DNA of 64,000 nucleotides, taken from assembly GCA_028714035.1 (NCBI GenBank), contig JAQTNA010000001.1:124001-188000 (forward strand). The letters run 5' to 3'. The position numbers and the translations under genes are program-made. Positions 1-7,464 of the stretch are shown one piece after another. How positions within the stretch are numbered: the first letter of the stretch is position 1; each line of letters starts with the position of its first letter. This DNA comes from Rhodocyclaceae bacterium. GTDB lineage: Bacteria > Pseudomonadota > Gammaproteobacteria > Burkholderiales > Rhodocyclaceae. A model generated the notes under the pieces. It made no database searches. It worked only from the letters and a program-made list of their open reading frames with translations, and was not told where the DNA came from.

Positions 1-411
1 TTCTCCCTGGCCTACATCCGGCAGATCCTGGACGGACTGATCCGGGAGAAGGACGGCGAGAAGATCCCGGCCATCGTGTTCACCAAGGGTGGGGGGCTGT
101 GGCTGGAGTCCATCGCCGACAGCGGTTGCGACGCGGTGGGCCTGGACTGGACGGTGGACATCGGCTCCGCCCGGGCGCGGGTCGGGCACAAGGTCGCGTT
201 GCAGGGCAACCTGGACCCGTCCATCCTGTTTGCGTCCCCCGAGGTGGTGGCCAGGGAGGCGAAGAAGGTGGTGGATTCCTACGGCCATGGTACCGGCCAT
301 GTGTTCAACCTGGGGCACGGCATCTCCCAGTACACGTCGCCGGAAGTCGTCACGGCCCTGGTGAAGGCCGTACACGAACACAGCCGGCAGTACCACCAAG
401 CGGCCGCCTGA
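1..411 (+). CDS. hemE: Uroporphyrinogen decarboxylase, C-terminal part (5' end outside window)
   Basis: The first 136 codons visible are the C-terminal third of uroporphyrinogen decarboxylase, which converts uroporphyrinogen III to coproporphyrinogen III in heme synthesis. The frame is open from base 1. It shows the family segments FTKGGG, DWTVD, QGNLDP and FNLGHGI in the expected order. It ends with TGA at 409-411, and the start lies upstream of the window. The neighbour priA follows on the same strand after a long spacer, an arrangement known from other betaproteobacteria. It is complete at this end and shows no sign of decay. Confidence 0.95.
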   Translation, partial: FSLAYIRQILDGLIREKDGEKIPAIVFTKGGGLWLESIADSGCDAVGLDWTVDIGSARARVGHKVALQGNLDPSILFASPEVVAREAKKVVDSYGHGTGHVFNLGHGISQYTSPEVVTALVKAVHEHSRQYHQAAA

Positions 412-1027
412 TGCGCCTGGCATTGCGGCCGCAATAGCCATGGGGCAGCGGCCGTGTCAACGGGTTTCTTTTGCGTCGCGCCATAATTTACAAGTCCGCC
501 GCGCTTGACTTATGCACAGAATCCTGTTTTCGGTGCGCCGCCACCGGATCGTTCGAGATGCTTTTTGATTGTTCTATAACTATTTGATATTAAAAGATAA
601 TAGTATTTATATAGAACCAACGATATAGGTCGGGCGCTCCCGGCAAGAAAAATCCCACGGAATTGCCACCAATTACCCACAAAGTTATCCACAGGGTTTT
701 TGGGGGTGTCGGAAGGGGTTTTCCACCAAGGCATTAGCAGTGTAAAGCAAGAATAATTTCAGGATTATCGGGCAAGTCGCTGAAGAATAGGGGATAAGTG
801 CTTGGTGCCGGCCCTGTCGTCAGCCCGTTCTCAGAGGGGGGAGGCCTGCGCCAGGGTGCGTATGAGCTGCATGGCTTTTTCGGGCTTTTTCCGTGTATGC
901 AAGGGCCGGGCGCTGTGTGTTTCATCCCTCGCATCGCACTCGTCGCCGCGGCGGGCATTGGTGTGCGGTGTTTGCACCTGAGATAGTCCTCGAGTCTTCG
1001 GTTTCGCCTCTGTTCCCCCAATTTTTC
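412..1027. other. Long hemE-priA spacer with AT-rich core
   Basis: This 616-base gap holds no convincing gene on either strand. Bases about 559-630 are strikingly AT-rich (runs such as TTTTTGATT and ATATTAAAAGATAATAG) in an otherwise GC-rich window. The AT-rich core is flanked by two 9-mers resembling DnaA boxes, annotated separately. Bases 735-1027 look like ordinary non-coding leader before priA. Small open frames here lack ribosome sites and codon structure. Confidence 0.6.
510..693 (+). promoter_or_regulatory. Two DnaA-box-like 9-mers flanking an AT-rich stretch
   Basis: TTATGCACA lies at 510-518 and TTATCCACA, identical to the strongest E. coli DnaA box sequence, at 685-693. Both are on the plus strand, in direct orientation, with the AT-rich segment between them. 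Known role of such sites: binding of the initiator DnaA. Being next to priA, a replication-restart gene, a DnaA-controlled promoter or a DnaA-titrating site is plausible; a true origin is less likely because dnaA, dnaN and gidA-type genes are not here. Confidence 0.45.
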
Positions 1028-3214
1028 ATGCCCATCCTTCGTGTTGCCCTGGACGTCGCGCTGCCCGGCCTGCTGGATTACCTGGCGCCGGATGGCACGC
1101 CCGCGGACGTGGGCCGGCGGGTGCGTGTTCCCTTCGGCCGGGGAACGGGGGAAAAACTGGGTGTGGTGTTCGCCCTGGCGGAAAAGAGCGAGATACCGGC
1201 GCATCGCCTCAGGGGCGCGCTGGAAATCCTGCGCGACATGCCGGCCTTGCCTCCCGACTGGCTGGAGATGCTCGCCTTCTGCAGCAGCTATTACCAGCAT
1301 CCCCTGGGCGAGGTGGTGGCCTTCGCCCTGCCTCCCGTGCTGCGTCGGGCCGGCCCCCTGCCTGAACCGGATGTGGATACCCTCTGGCGCGCCACCGATG
1401 CCGGCCTGGCGGCGAGAGGCGAACTGCGGAAAAATGCCGTGGCCCTCAAGGTGCTGGACCTCCTGGCCCGGGAAGGCCCCCAGCGGGAAAGCCATCTGCG
1501 TGGGCTGTCGGCGGCCGTGGGCCGGGGCTTGCCGGAATGGCGGGAGCTGGACTGGATAGCCGAGGTCCGGGTGCCGCCGGACCGACGTGCCGTGGCCGGG
1601 CCGGAACTGACATCCGAACAGGCCGAGGTGCTGGCCACGCTGACTGCCGCCCTGGGCGGGTACGCGCCTTTCCTGCTCCACGGCGTGACCGGCAGCGGCA
1701 AGACCGAAGTCTACCTGCGCCTGATCGAGACCGTCCTGGCCCGGGGCGGCCAGGCGCTCATGCTGGTGCCGGAAATCGCCCTGACGCCCCAACTGGAGGG
1801 CAGGGTGAAGAGCCGTTTCCCCGGTGCCCATGTCGTCAGCCTGCACAGCGGCCTCTCCGATGGCGCCCGGGCCCGGGGTTTCCTGGCGGCCCTGGCCGGG
1901 GAGGCGGACATCGTGCTCGGTACCCGCCTTTCCGTGTTCACGCCCCTGCCGCGCCTGGGCCTCATCGTGGTGGACGAGGAACATGACCCGTCCTTCAAGC
2001 AGCAGGACGGCATCCGCTACTCGGCCCGGGATCTGGCCGTGTGGCGTGCGCGCCAGAGGCAGGTGCCCGTGCTGCTGGGCTCCGCCACCCCCGGGCTGGA
2101 AAGCTGGCACGCGGCGGCCAGCGGCCGCTATCGGCGGCTATCGCTCACCCGGCGCGCCGTGGCCCTGTCCTTGCCGCGGGTACGCATCCTGGACACCCGG
2201 CGCATCAAGCTGGAGGAGGGCCTCAGCCCGGAACTTCTGGCGGGCATAGTCGCCCGATTGGAGCGGGGTGAGCAAAGTTTGATCTTTCTCAATCGGCGCG
2301 GTTATGCGCCGGTGCTGGCCTGCCCGGCCTGCGGCTGGATCAGCCATTGCCGGGCCTGTTCCGCCAACCTGGTCCTGCACCTGGCGGATGGGCGCATGCG
2401 CTGCCACCACTGCGGCGCGGAAGGGAGCGTGCCCCGTGCCTGCCCCACCTGCGGCAACCAGGACATCCACCCCTTCGGCCGCGGCACCCAGCGCCTGGAG
2501 AGCGCCATGGCGGAGCGATTTCCGAATGCGCGGGTGCTGCGGGTGGACCGGGATTCCGCCAGCACCCCGACGAAGTGGAATGCCCTGCTGGAAGCCATAC
2601 ACGGCGGCCGCGCCGACATCCTGGTGGGTACCCAGATGCTGGCCAAGGGGCATGATTTTCCCAAGCTCACCCTGGTGGGGGTGCTGAATGCCGACGCCTC
2701 GCTGTTCGCCGCCGACTTCCGTGCCCCGGAGCGCCTGTTTGCCCAGTTGCTCCAGGTAGGAGGGCGCAGCGGTCGGGCGGACCTGCCGGGGGAGGTGCTG
2801 GTGCAGACCGAATACCCGGAACATCCCCTCTACCAGGCCCTGGCTACCCACGACTACGATCATTTCGCCGATGCCCAACTGGCCGAGCGGCGCCAGGCCG
2901 GCTTCCCTCCCTTCAGTCATCAGGCCCTCTTGCGCGCCGAGGCGCCGGAACTGGCCCAGTCCCTGGCCTTCCTGGCGCAAGCGAAGGAGGCGGCCGCGCA
3001 GTTGCCGGAACGGCAGGAGGGGGTGAGCCTCTTCGATCCCGTGCCCATGCGCCTCGCCCGGCGCGCCCACCTGGAGCGGGCCCAGCTCCTGCTGGAATCT
3101 TCCTCCCGGCCGCGCCTGCAAGCCTTTCTCTGCGCCTGGCTGCCGCGGCTGCGCAGTCTGTCCGCACCGCGCAAGCTGCGCTGGCTTCTGGACGTGGATC
3201 CGCTGGAGCTTTGA
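1028..3214 (+). CDS. priA: Primosomal protein N' (replication restart helicase PriA)
   Basis: PriA is the DEAH-type 3'-5' helicase that reloads the replisome at stalled forks. The protein of 728 residues matches the usual length. In order: N-terminal DNA-binding part, Walker A GVTGSGKT near residue 219, Walker B DEEH near 316, and a zinc region near 430-475 with four CxxC pairs (CPAC, CRAC, CHHC, CPTC), then the C-terminal helicase lobe. The ATG at 1028 is chosen because the conserved N-terminus begins there; upstream in-frame codons read as spacer. It follows hemE and stands apart from the copper genes. Confidence 0.95.
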   Translation: MPILRVALDVALPGLLDYLAPDGTPADVGRRVRVPFGRGTGEKLGVVFALAEKSEIPAHRLRGALEILRDMPALPPDWLEMLAFCSSYYQHPLGEVVAFALPPVLRRAGPLPEPDVDTLWRATDAGLAARGELRKNAVALKVLDLLAREGPQRESHLRGLSAAVGRGLPEWRELDWIAEVRVPPDRRAVAGPELTSEQAEVLATLTAALGGYAPFLLHGVTGSGKTEVYLRLIETVLARGGQALMLVPEIALTPQLEGRVKSRFPGAHVVSLHSGLSDGARARGFLAALAGEADIVLGTRLSVFTPLPRLGLIVVDEEHDPSFKQQDGIRYSARDLAVWRARQRQVPVLLGSATPGLESWHAAASGRYRRLSLTRRAVALSLPRVRILDTRRIKLEEGLSPELLAGIVARLERGEQSLIFLNRRGYAPVLACPACGWISHCRACSANLVLHLADGRMRCHHCGAEGSVPRACPTCGNQDIHPFGRGTQRLESAMAERFPNARVLRVDRDSASTPTKWNALLEAIHGGRADILVGTQMLAKGHDFPKLTLVGVLNADASLFAADFRAPERLFAQLLQVGGRSGRADLPGEVLVQTEYPEHPLYQALATHDYDHFADAQLAERRQAGFPPFSHQALLRAEAPELAQSLAFLAQAKEAAAQLPERQEGVSLFDPVPMRLARRAHLERAQLLLESSSRPRLQAFLCAWLPRLRSLSAPRKLRWLLDVDPLEL

Positions 3215-3270
3215 ACGGCCTTGCGCGCCGCCGCTTGACTTCGGCGGGCAGCTTGGTACATTTGCGCTCC

Positions 3271-3696
3271 ATGTTCGCCCCGTTTTCCCGCCAACTGCTT
3301 CGCCTCGCCAGCCGTGTACTGCTGGCGGTGATGCTGTTTGCCCAGTTTGCCCTGGCGGCCCAGGCCTGCGTCGGGCCGGGGAACATGTCGCGGACGCTGC
3401 ATCAGGCAGCCCCCGTGGCAAAATCGGCCGAGACCATGCCCTGCCACCACCATGGGCAGGGGAACGTGGCCGCGCAGTCCGAGATGCCGGCCAATCTGTG
3501 CGTGGCCCATTGCACGGCCGGCGACCAGAGCAGCGACACCTTCCAGGTATTCGTCCATGCGGCTCCGGCCCTGCCGGTTCTGAGCGTGGCACTCCTGCCG
3601 GAAGAAGTGGCCTCGTCCGAGGCCCTGACGCTGGATGCCCCGACTCCAGCCGCCTCACCCCCCATCCCCATCCTCTTCGGGGCGTTCCGCTCCTAG
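3271..3696 (+). CDS. Small His/Cys-containing protein heading the copper operon
   Basis: A 141-residue protein with a hydrophobic N-terminal segment (about residues 8-30) that reads as a signal peptide or single membrane anchor. After it come a CHHH motif near residue 51 and two further Cys/His sites (CVAHC), all possible metal ligands. The C-terminal third is Ala/Pro-rich. I do not recognise a named family with certainty; similar small proteins (DUF2946-like) sit beside copper-efflux genes. The ATG at 3271 is preferred over an earlier in-frame one that overlaps priA. Its place ahead of the CusF/CusCBA genes suggests a role in copper handling; this is inference. Confidence 0.6.
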   Translation: MFAPFSRQLLRLASRVLLAVMLFAQFALAAQACVGPGNMSRTLHQAAPVAKSAETMPCHHHGQGNVAAQSEMPANLCVAHCTAGDQSSDTFQVFVHAAPALPVLSVALLPEEVASSEALTLDAPTPAASPPIPILFGAFRS

Positions 3697-3711
3697 CCCT
3701 GCTGCGTCCAT

Positions 3712-3736
3712 ACCCTCCGCCGTTCTGGGGGAGGGT
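3712..3736. repeat. G-rich palindromic repeat, short copy
   Basis: ACCCTCC and GGAGGGT arms flank a short spacer, giving a hairpin of the same CCCTC/GAGGG type as the elements at 6977-7438, 8724-8760, 11340-11376 and 20908-20945. It lies in the gap between the 141-residue protein and the CusF-like gene. It has no T-run, so it is not a clear terminator. Confidence 0.4.
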
Positions 3737-3780
3737 TGCCGCGCGCCCTTGCATCCTGGCCGCGCTTGCTCCGTTTTGGG

Positions 3781-3808
3781 TTTTCTCTGCGCCTCCGCGT
3801 CTCCGCGA
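3781..3808. repeat. Half copy of the octamer repeat seen at 56133-56252
   Basis: TTTTCTC followed by octamer-like units CTGCGCCT, CCGCGTCT, CCGCG matches one arm of the large palindrome at 56133-56252. Only one arm is present here. It ends about 27 bases before the CusF-like start codon. Confidence 0.45.
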
Positions 3809-3834
3809 TTCAACTACTTTTTAAGGATTTCACC

Positions 3835-4170
3835 ATGCGTACACTCATCGCCGCCCTCGCCGTTGCCCTCCTGTCCACCTCTCCCGCCTTTGCCGAGGAC
3901 CATTCCGCCCATGCCATGCACGGCATGGCAGCGTCCGCCAAGAGTACGGCGCTGTCAGAGGGCACGGTCAAGAAGCTGGACAAGGCCAAGAACCGCGTCA
4001 CCATCGCCCATGGGCCGATCGCCAACCTGGACATGGGCGCCATGACCATGACCTTCGTGGTGGCCAAGCCCGCCTCTCTGGATAAGGTGAAGGTGGGCGA
4101 CAAGGTGCGTTTCCAGGCCGAGGAGGGCAAGGACGACCTGATGATCAATCGCCTGGAAGTCGTGAAGTAA
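3835..4170 (+). CDS. CusF-like periplasmic copper-binding protein
   Basis: A 111-residue protein with a signal peptide ending near AFAED and a short His/Met-rich start (HSAHAMHGM). The rest is one CusF domain, a small beta-barrel that carries Cu(I)/Ag(I) in the periplasm and hands it to CusB. The Met pair of the site is present in AMTMTF, and HGPI provides the His. The Trp that caps the metal in E. coli CusF is replaced by Met (LDMGAM instead of a W-P-x-M pattern). ATG at 3835 is chosen because it starts the signal peptide and follows AAGGA. CusC begins four bases downstream. Confidence 0.85.
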   Translation: MRTLIAALAVALLSTSPAFAEDHSAHAMHGMAASAKSTALSEGTVKKLDKAKNRVTIAHGPIANLDMGAMTMTFVVAKPASLDKVKVGDKVRFQAEEGKDDLMINRLEVVK

Positions 4171-4174
4171 GATC

Positions 4175-5431
4175 ATGAAACGCCTGGTTTTGCTCATGAC
4201 GGCAATCCTGCTGGCTGCCGGGCCGGCTGCCGCAGAAGCCATTCCTGGCGCCTCGGTGGACAGCCTGCTGGTGCTGGCGAAGGCCAGGAACCCGGACCTG
4301 GCGGTCGCCCGCCTGGAAGCGGAGGCGGCGGCGGAGCGGGTGCAGCCCGCGGGCGCGCTGCCGGACCCGGTGCTGCGGGTGGAACTGGAAAACCTGACCA
4401 ACGGCGGCAATACGGGCCTGAATCTGTCGCCTTCCCGGGTCGGTGACACCAAGTACAGTTTCATTCAGTCCCTGCCCTTCCCGGGCAAGCGGGATCTGCG
4501 CCGGGACGTGGCCGGCGCCGAGGCGGACCAGGCGAGTCGGCGCGCGGACGAGGCCTGGCTGGATCTCTCCGGCCGGATCAAGTCCGCCTATGCCGACTGG
4601 TGGCTGAACGGCCGGAACTCGGCCCTCAACCGGGAGTTGCTGGAACTCATCGGCAACATCGAGAAGGTCGCCCAGGTGCGTTACGCGGCGGGGCTTGCGC
4701 CGCAGCAGGACGCCATCCGTGCCCAGGTGGAGCGCACAGGGCTCCTGACCGATGGGCTGATGCTGGAGCACGAGCGCCATACCCTCTCGGCCCTCATCAA
4801 CGGCCTCCTGGCACGCCCGGCCAACGCGCCCCTGGAGGCGGGCAAGCTGCTGCGCCCCCTGCCTCCTGGCGCCCGCACCACGCCGGAGGCACTCGGCGCG
4901 AGGCTGACGGTGGCGAATCCGGGTCTGGCCGCCGAGGAGTCCCGCATCGCCGGCGCCCGGGCCGGCCGCGACCTGGCCTACCGGGAGCGCTACCCGGATT
5001 TCGCCATGGGCGTGGTGCCCATGCAGATGGGCAATAGCGTCAGTTCCTGGAGCGTGATGCTGGAGGTGAATCTGCCTTTGCAGCAGGAGAGCCGCCGCAG
5101 CCGGGAGAGGGAATCCGAGCGGATGCTGGCGGCGGCCGAGGCGAAGAAGGCGGGCCTCGCCAATCGCCTGCGCTCCGAGCTGGAAAACGCCCAGGCCGCG
5201 CTGGACGTGGGGCGGGAGACCGAGATGCTCATCAGCGGCAGCCTGCTGCCCCAGGCGGAACTGGGCTTTAAGGCGGCTTTGGCGGGTTACGAGGCGGGCA
5301 AGCTGGATTTTGCCACCCTGCTGGACGCCCAGCGCCAGGTGAAGCTGGCCAGGCAGGGCCTTTACAAGGCCCAGGCCGGCCAGAGAGCCAGGTTGGCCGA
5401 CATCGAAAGACTGATCGGGGAAGAGTTATGA
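4175..5431 (+). CDS. cusC: Outer-membrane efflux channel of the TolC/CusC family
   Basis: A 418-residue TolC-family protein with an N-terminal signal peptide (cleavage near AAAEA) and two outer-membrane efflux repeats rich in long alpha helices. It forms the exit duct of a tripartite heavy-metal pump. The Cus assignment comes from context: CusF-like before it, a heavy-metal adaptor overlapping its 3' end (ATGA at 5428-5431) and a CusA-type pump after. No lipoprotein Cys is seen after the signal sequence, unlike E. coli CusC. Co-translation with cusB is suggested by the overlap. Confidence 0.85.
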   Translation: MKRLVLLMTAILLAAGPAAAEAIPGASVDSLLVLAKARNPDLAVARLEAEAAAERVQPAGALPDPVLRVELENLTNGGNTGLNLSPSRVGDTKYSFIQSLPFPGKRDLRRDVAGAEADQASRRADEAWLDLSGRIKSAYADWWLNGRNSALNRELLELIGNIEKVAQVRYAAGLAPQQDAIRAQVERTGLLTDGLMLEHERHTLSALINGLLARPANAPLEAGKLLRPLPPGARTTPEALGARLTVANPGLAAEESRIAGARAGRDLAYRERYPDFAMGVVPMQMGNSVSSWSVMLEVNLPLQQESRRSRERESERMLAAAEAKKAGLANRLRSELENAQAALDVGRETEMLISGSLLPQAELGFKAALAGYEAGKLDFATLLDAQRQVKLARQGLYKAQAGQRARLADIERLIGEEL

Positions 5432-6963
5432 CCCAAGGCAAGAGCGTGTTGGTGGCATTGGTGGTGATCCTGGCCGCCGCGGGCGGCTACTGGGCCGGGC
5501 AACGGGGGGCAGCGCCGGGGGCCACCTCTACTTCTTCCGCGGCGTCGGGCAAGGCGGAGCGGAAACTCCTCTATTACCGCAACCCCATGGGGCTGCCGGA
5601 TACCTCGCCCGTGCCGAAGAAGGACAACATGGGCATGGACTACATCCCGGTCTATGAGGGGGAGGAGGCGCCGGCCGACGGCGGGAAACAGCTCAACATC
5701 GGCACGGAGAAGGTGCAGAAGCTGGGCGTGCGGGTGGAGGCAATCTCCCTGCGTCCCCTGGACAAGCTGCTGCGGGTGGCGGGCCGGGTGGAGGTGGATG
5801 AGCGCCGCATTCACACCGTGGCGCCGAAGTTCGAGGGCTGGATCGAGAAACTGTACGTGAACGCCACCGGCCAGGCGGTGGCCAAGGGCGAGCCCCTGTT
5901 TGAGGTCTATAGTCCGGAACTGCTCTCCGCCCAGAAGGAATACGCCATCGCCGCCCAGGGGGCGTCCTATCTCAGTTCGGCCAGCGACGAAGCGCGGGCC
6001 GGCATGCAACGGCTCGCCGATTCCGCCCTGGCCCGCCTCAGGAACTGGGACATCCCGCCGGAACAAATCCAGGCCCTGGAGAAGAGCGGCGAGGCGAAGC
6101 GCACCCTGACCTTCCGCGCTCCCGCCGCCGGCGTGGTCACGGAGAAGAAGGCCGTTCAGGGCATGCGTTTTTCTCCCGGCGACACCCTCTATCAGGTGGT
6201 GGACGTCTCCAGCGTGTGGGTACTCGCCGACGTGTATGAGCAGGATATCGCCGCGGTGCATGCCGGCAGTCTGGTCCGGGTGCGGCTGGACGCCTATCCG
6301 GGCAAGGTCTTCGAGGGCAAGGTGGATTACGTCTATCCCACGCTCAAGGCGGAGACCCGCACGGTGCCGGTGCGCATCGTCCTGGCCAACCCGGGGGGGC
6401 TCCTGAAGCCTGCCATGTATGCCCAGGTGGAAATCCCGGCTTCGGGCAAGGAAAAGCTGCTGACGGTGCCGGTCTCCGCCGTCATTGATTCCGGTACCCG
6501 GAAGGTGGTGCTGGTCCAGATGGCCGAGGGCAAGTTCGAGCCGCGGGAGGTGAAGCTGGGCGCGAGGAGCGACGACTACGTGGCCGTGCTGGAAGGCCTG
6601 AAGGACGGCGAAAAGGTGGTGGTGAACGGCAACTTCCTGATTGATGCGGAGAGCAATCTCAAGGCGGCCCTGGGCGGCTTCGCGTCGGCGGAAGGGACCA
6701 AGCAGGCGGCCGAGGCGAAGAGCGTCGGCCACCAGGCCACGGGTACCCTGGATGCGGTGGACGCCAAGGCCGGTACCGTCACGGTCACCCATCAGCCCAT
6801 CGCCAGCCTCAAGTGGCCCAAGATGACCATGGACTTCGTTCTGGCCAATCCGTCGCTGGTCGCCGGCGTGAAACCCGGCGCCAAGATCGCCATCGAGATC
6901 GTGGAAAGGAAACCCGGCGAATGGGTCATCACCAGCCTGAAGGCCCAGGGTAGTGGGAAATAG
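5428..6963 (+). CDS. cusB: Heavy-metal RND adaptor CusB with fused CusF domain
   Basis: A 511-residue periplasmic membrane-fusion protein. Order: N-terminal membrane anchor (residues about 5-25), heavy-metal-binding domain with YYRNPMG and DNMGMDYIPVY (about 46-78), barrel/hairpin/lipoyl body, and a C-terminal CusF domain (about 436-505). That domain keeps His, Trp and both Met (HQPI, KWPKMTM), unlike the free CusF-like protein upstream. It links CusA to CusC and presents metal to the pump. Length exceeds E. coli CusB because of the fused domain. Its stop is followed at once by the DUF559 cassette that separates it from cusA. Confidence 0.9.
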   Translation: MTQGKSVLVALVVILAAAGGYWAGQRGAAPGATSTSSAASGKAERKLLYYRNPMGLPDTSPVPKKDNMGMDYIPVYEGEEAPADGGKQLNIGTEKVQKLGVRVEAISLRPLDKLLRVAGRVEVDERRIHTVAPKFEGWIEKLYVNATGQAVAKGEPLFEVYSPELLSAQKEYAIAAQGASYLSSASDEARAGMQRLADSALARLRNWDIPPEQIQALEKSGEAKRTLTFRAPAAGVVTEKKAVQGMRFSPGDTLYQVVDVSSVWVLADVYEQDIAAVHAGSLVRVRLDAYPGKVFEGKVDYVYPTLKAETRTVPVRIVLANPGGLLKPAMYAQVEIPASGKEKLLTVPVSAVIDSGTRKVVLVQMAEGKFEPREVKLGARSDDYVAVLEGLKDGEKVVVNGNFLIDAESNLKAALGGFASAEGTKQAAEAKSVGHQATGTLDAVDAKAGTVTVTHQPIASLKWPKMTMDFVLANPSLVAGVKPGAKIAIEIVERKPGEWVITSLKAQGSGK

Positions 6964-6976
6964 CCGGTGTGGCCAA

Positions 6977-7438
6977 TTCCCCTCCCCTTCAAGGGGAGGG
7001 GGTAGGGGCGGGGATGGGGTATTTCTTTCCAGAAGGGGCTCATCATGAAAGGCCAGACCAATCGCGCCATTCTCGGCAGCAAGCTTCAGCGCAGCTTGCG
7101 CAAGAGCATGACTGACGCGGAAAGGGTGCTGTGGCACGCAATCAACCGAAACCAAATCGAAGGCTGCAAGTTCCGCCGGCAGCATCCTTTTCTCGATTAT
7201 GTTTTGGATTTCGTCTGTCTGGAGAGAAGACTGGTGGTGGAAGTGGATGGCGGGCAGCACATGGAGTCCATCGCGGATGCACAGCGAGATGAACGGCTTA
7301 AGAAAGCGGGGTTTCGGGTGTTGAGATTCTGGAATAACGACGTATTGGCCAACCGAGCGAGCGTGCAGGAAATGATTCGCGATGCTCTGCTGGCAGAACC
7401 CCATCCCCACCCCAACCCTCCCCTTGAAGGGGAGGGAG
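6977..7438. mobile_element. Candidate DUF559 cassette bounded by inverted repeats
   Basis: A left end (about 6977-7020) and a right end (about 7398-7438) are inverted copies of each other over roughly 42 bases. Read inward-to-outward each gives ACCCCATCCCC, a C-rich linker, then the palindrome CCCTCCCCTT-loop-AAGGGGAGGG. The DUF559 nuclease gene lies between them and its last codons are written by the right end. The unit interrupts the cusB-cusA junction without breaking either gene. No target-site duplication is evident by eye. The layout resembles RAYT genes flanked by REP palindromes; that comparison is inference. Confidence 0.6.
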
Positions 7439-7464
7439 TATCAGGCGGAACTCGGCCATGCTGA
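7045..7464 (+). CDS. DUF559 (Vsr-like) endonuclease-domain protein
   Basis: A 139-residue protein of the DUF559 family, whose fold is related to very-short-patch-repair and other PD-(D/E)xK nucleases. Visible core: LRKSMTDAERVLW, FRRQHP, then YVLDFVC (Asp55) and VVEVDGGQH (Glu66), and RFWNNDV near residue 95-101. Residues 119-131 (PHPHPNPPLEGEG) are encoded by the right-end repeat of the cassette. Many DUF559 proteins carry such a tail, which suggests the gene and repeat travel together. Its end overlaps the cusA start by seven bases. Its substrate is unknown; it has no evident role in copper export. Confidence 0.85.
   Translation: MKGQTNRAILGSKLQRSLRKSMTDAERVLWHAINRNQIEGCKFRRQHPFLDYVLDFVCLERRLVVEVDGGQHMESIADAQRDERLKKAGFRVLRFWNNDVLANRASVQEMIRDALLAEPHPHPNPPLEGEGVSGGTRPC

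Noticed and set aside
510-734. Minus-strand 74-codon ORF in the hemE-priA spacer
   Set aside because: It covers the AT-rich island and DnaA boxes and has no coding character.
734-2110. Long open frame on the minus strand opposite priA
   Set aside because: It is the antisense shadow of a high-GC gene; composition is rich in Gln, His, Arg and Gly with no domain, and priA is intact on the other strand. Similar shadows at 5362-7410, 7197-9416, 12212-14590, 43909-45900 and 53717-56113 were rejected for the same reason.
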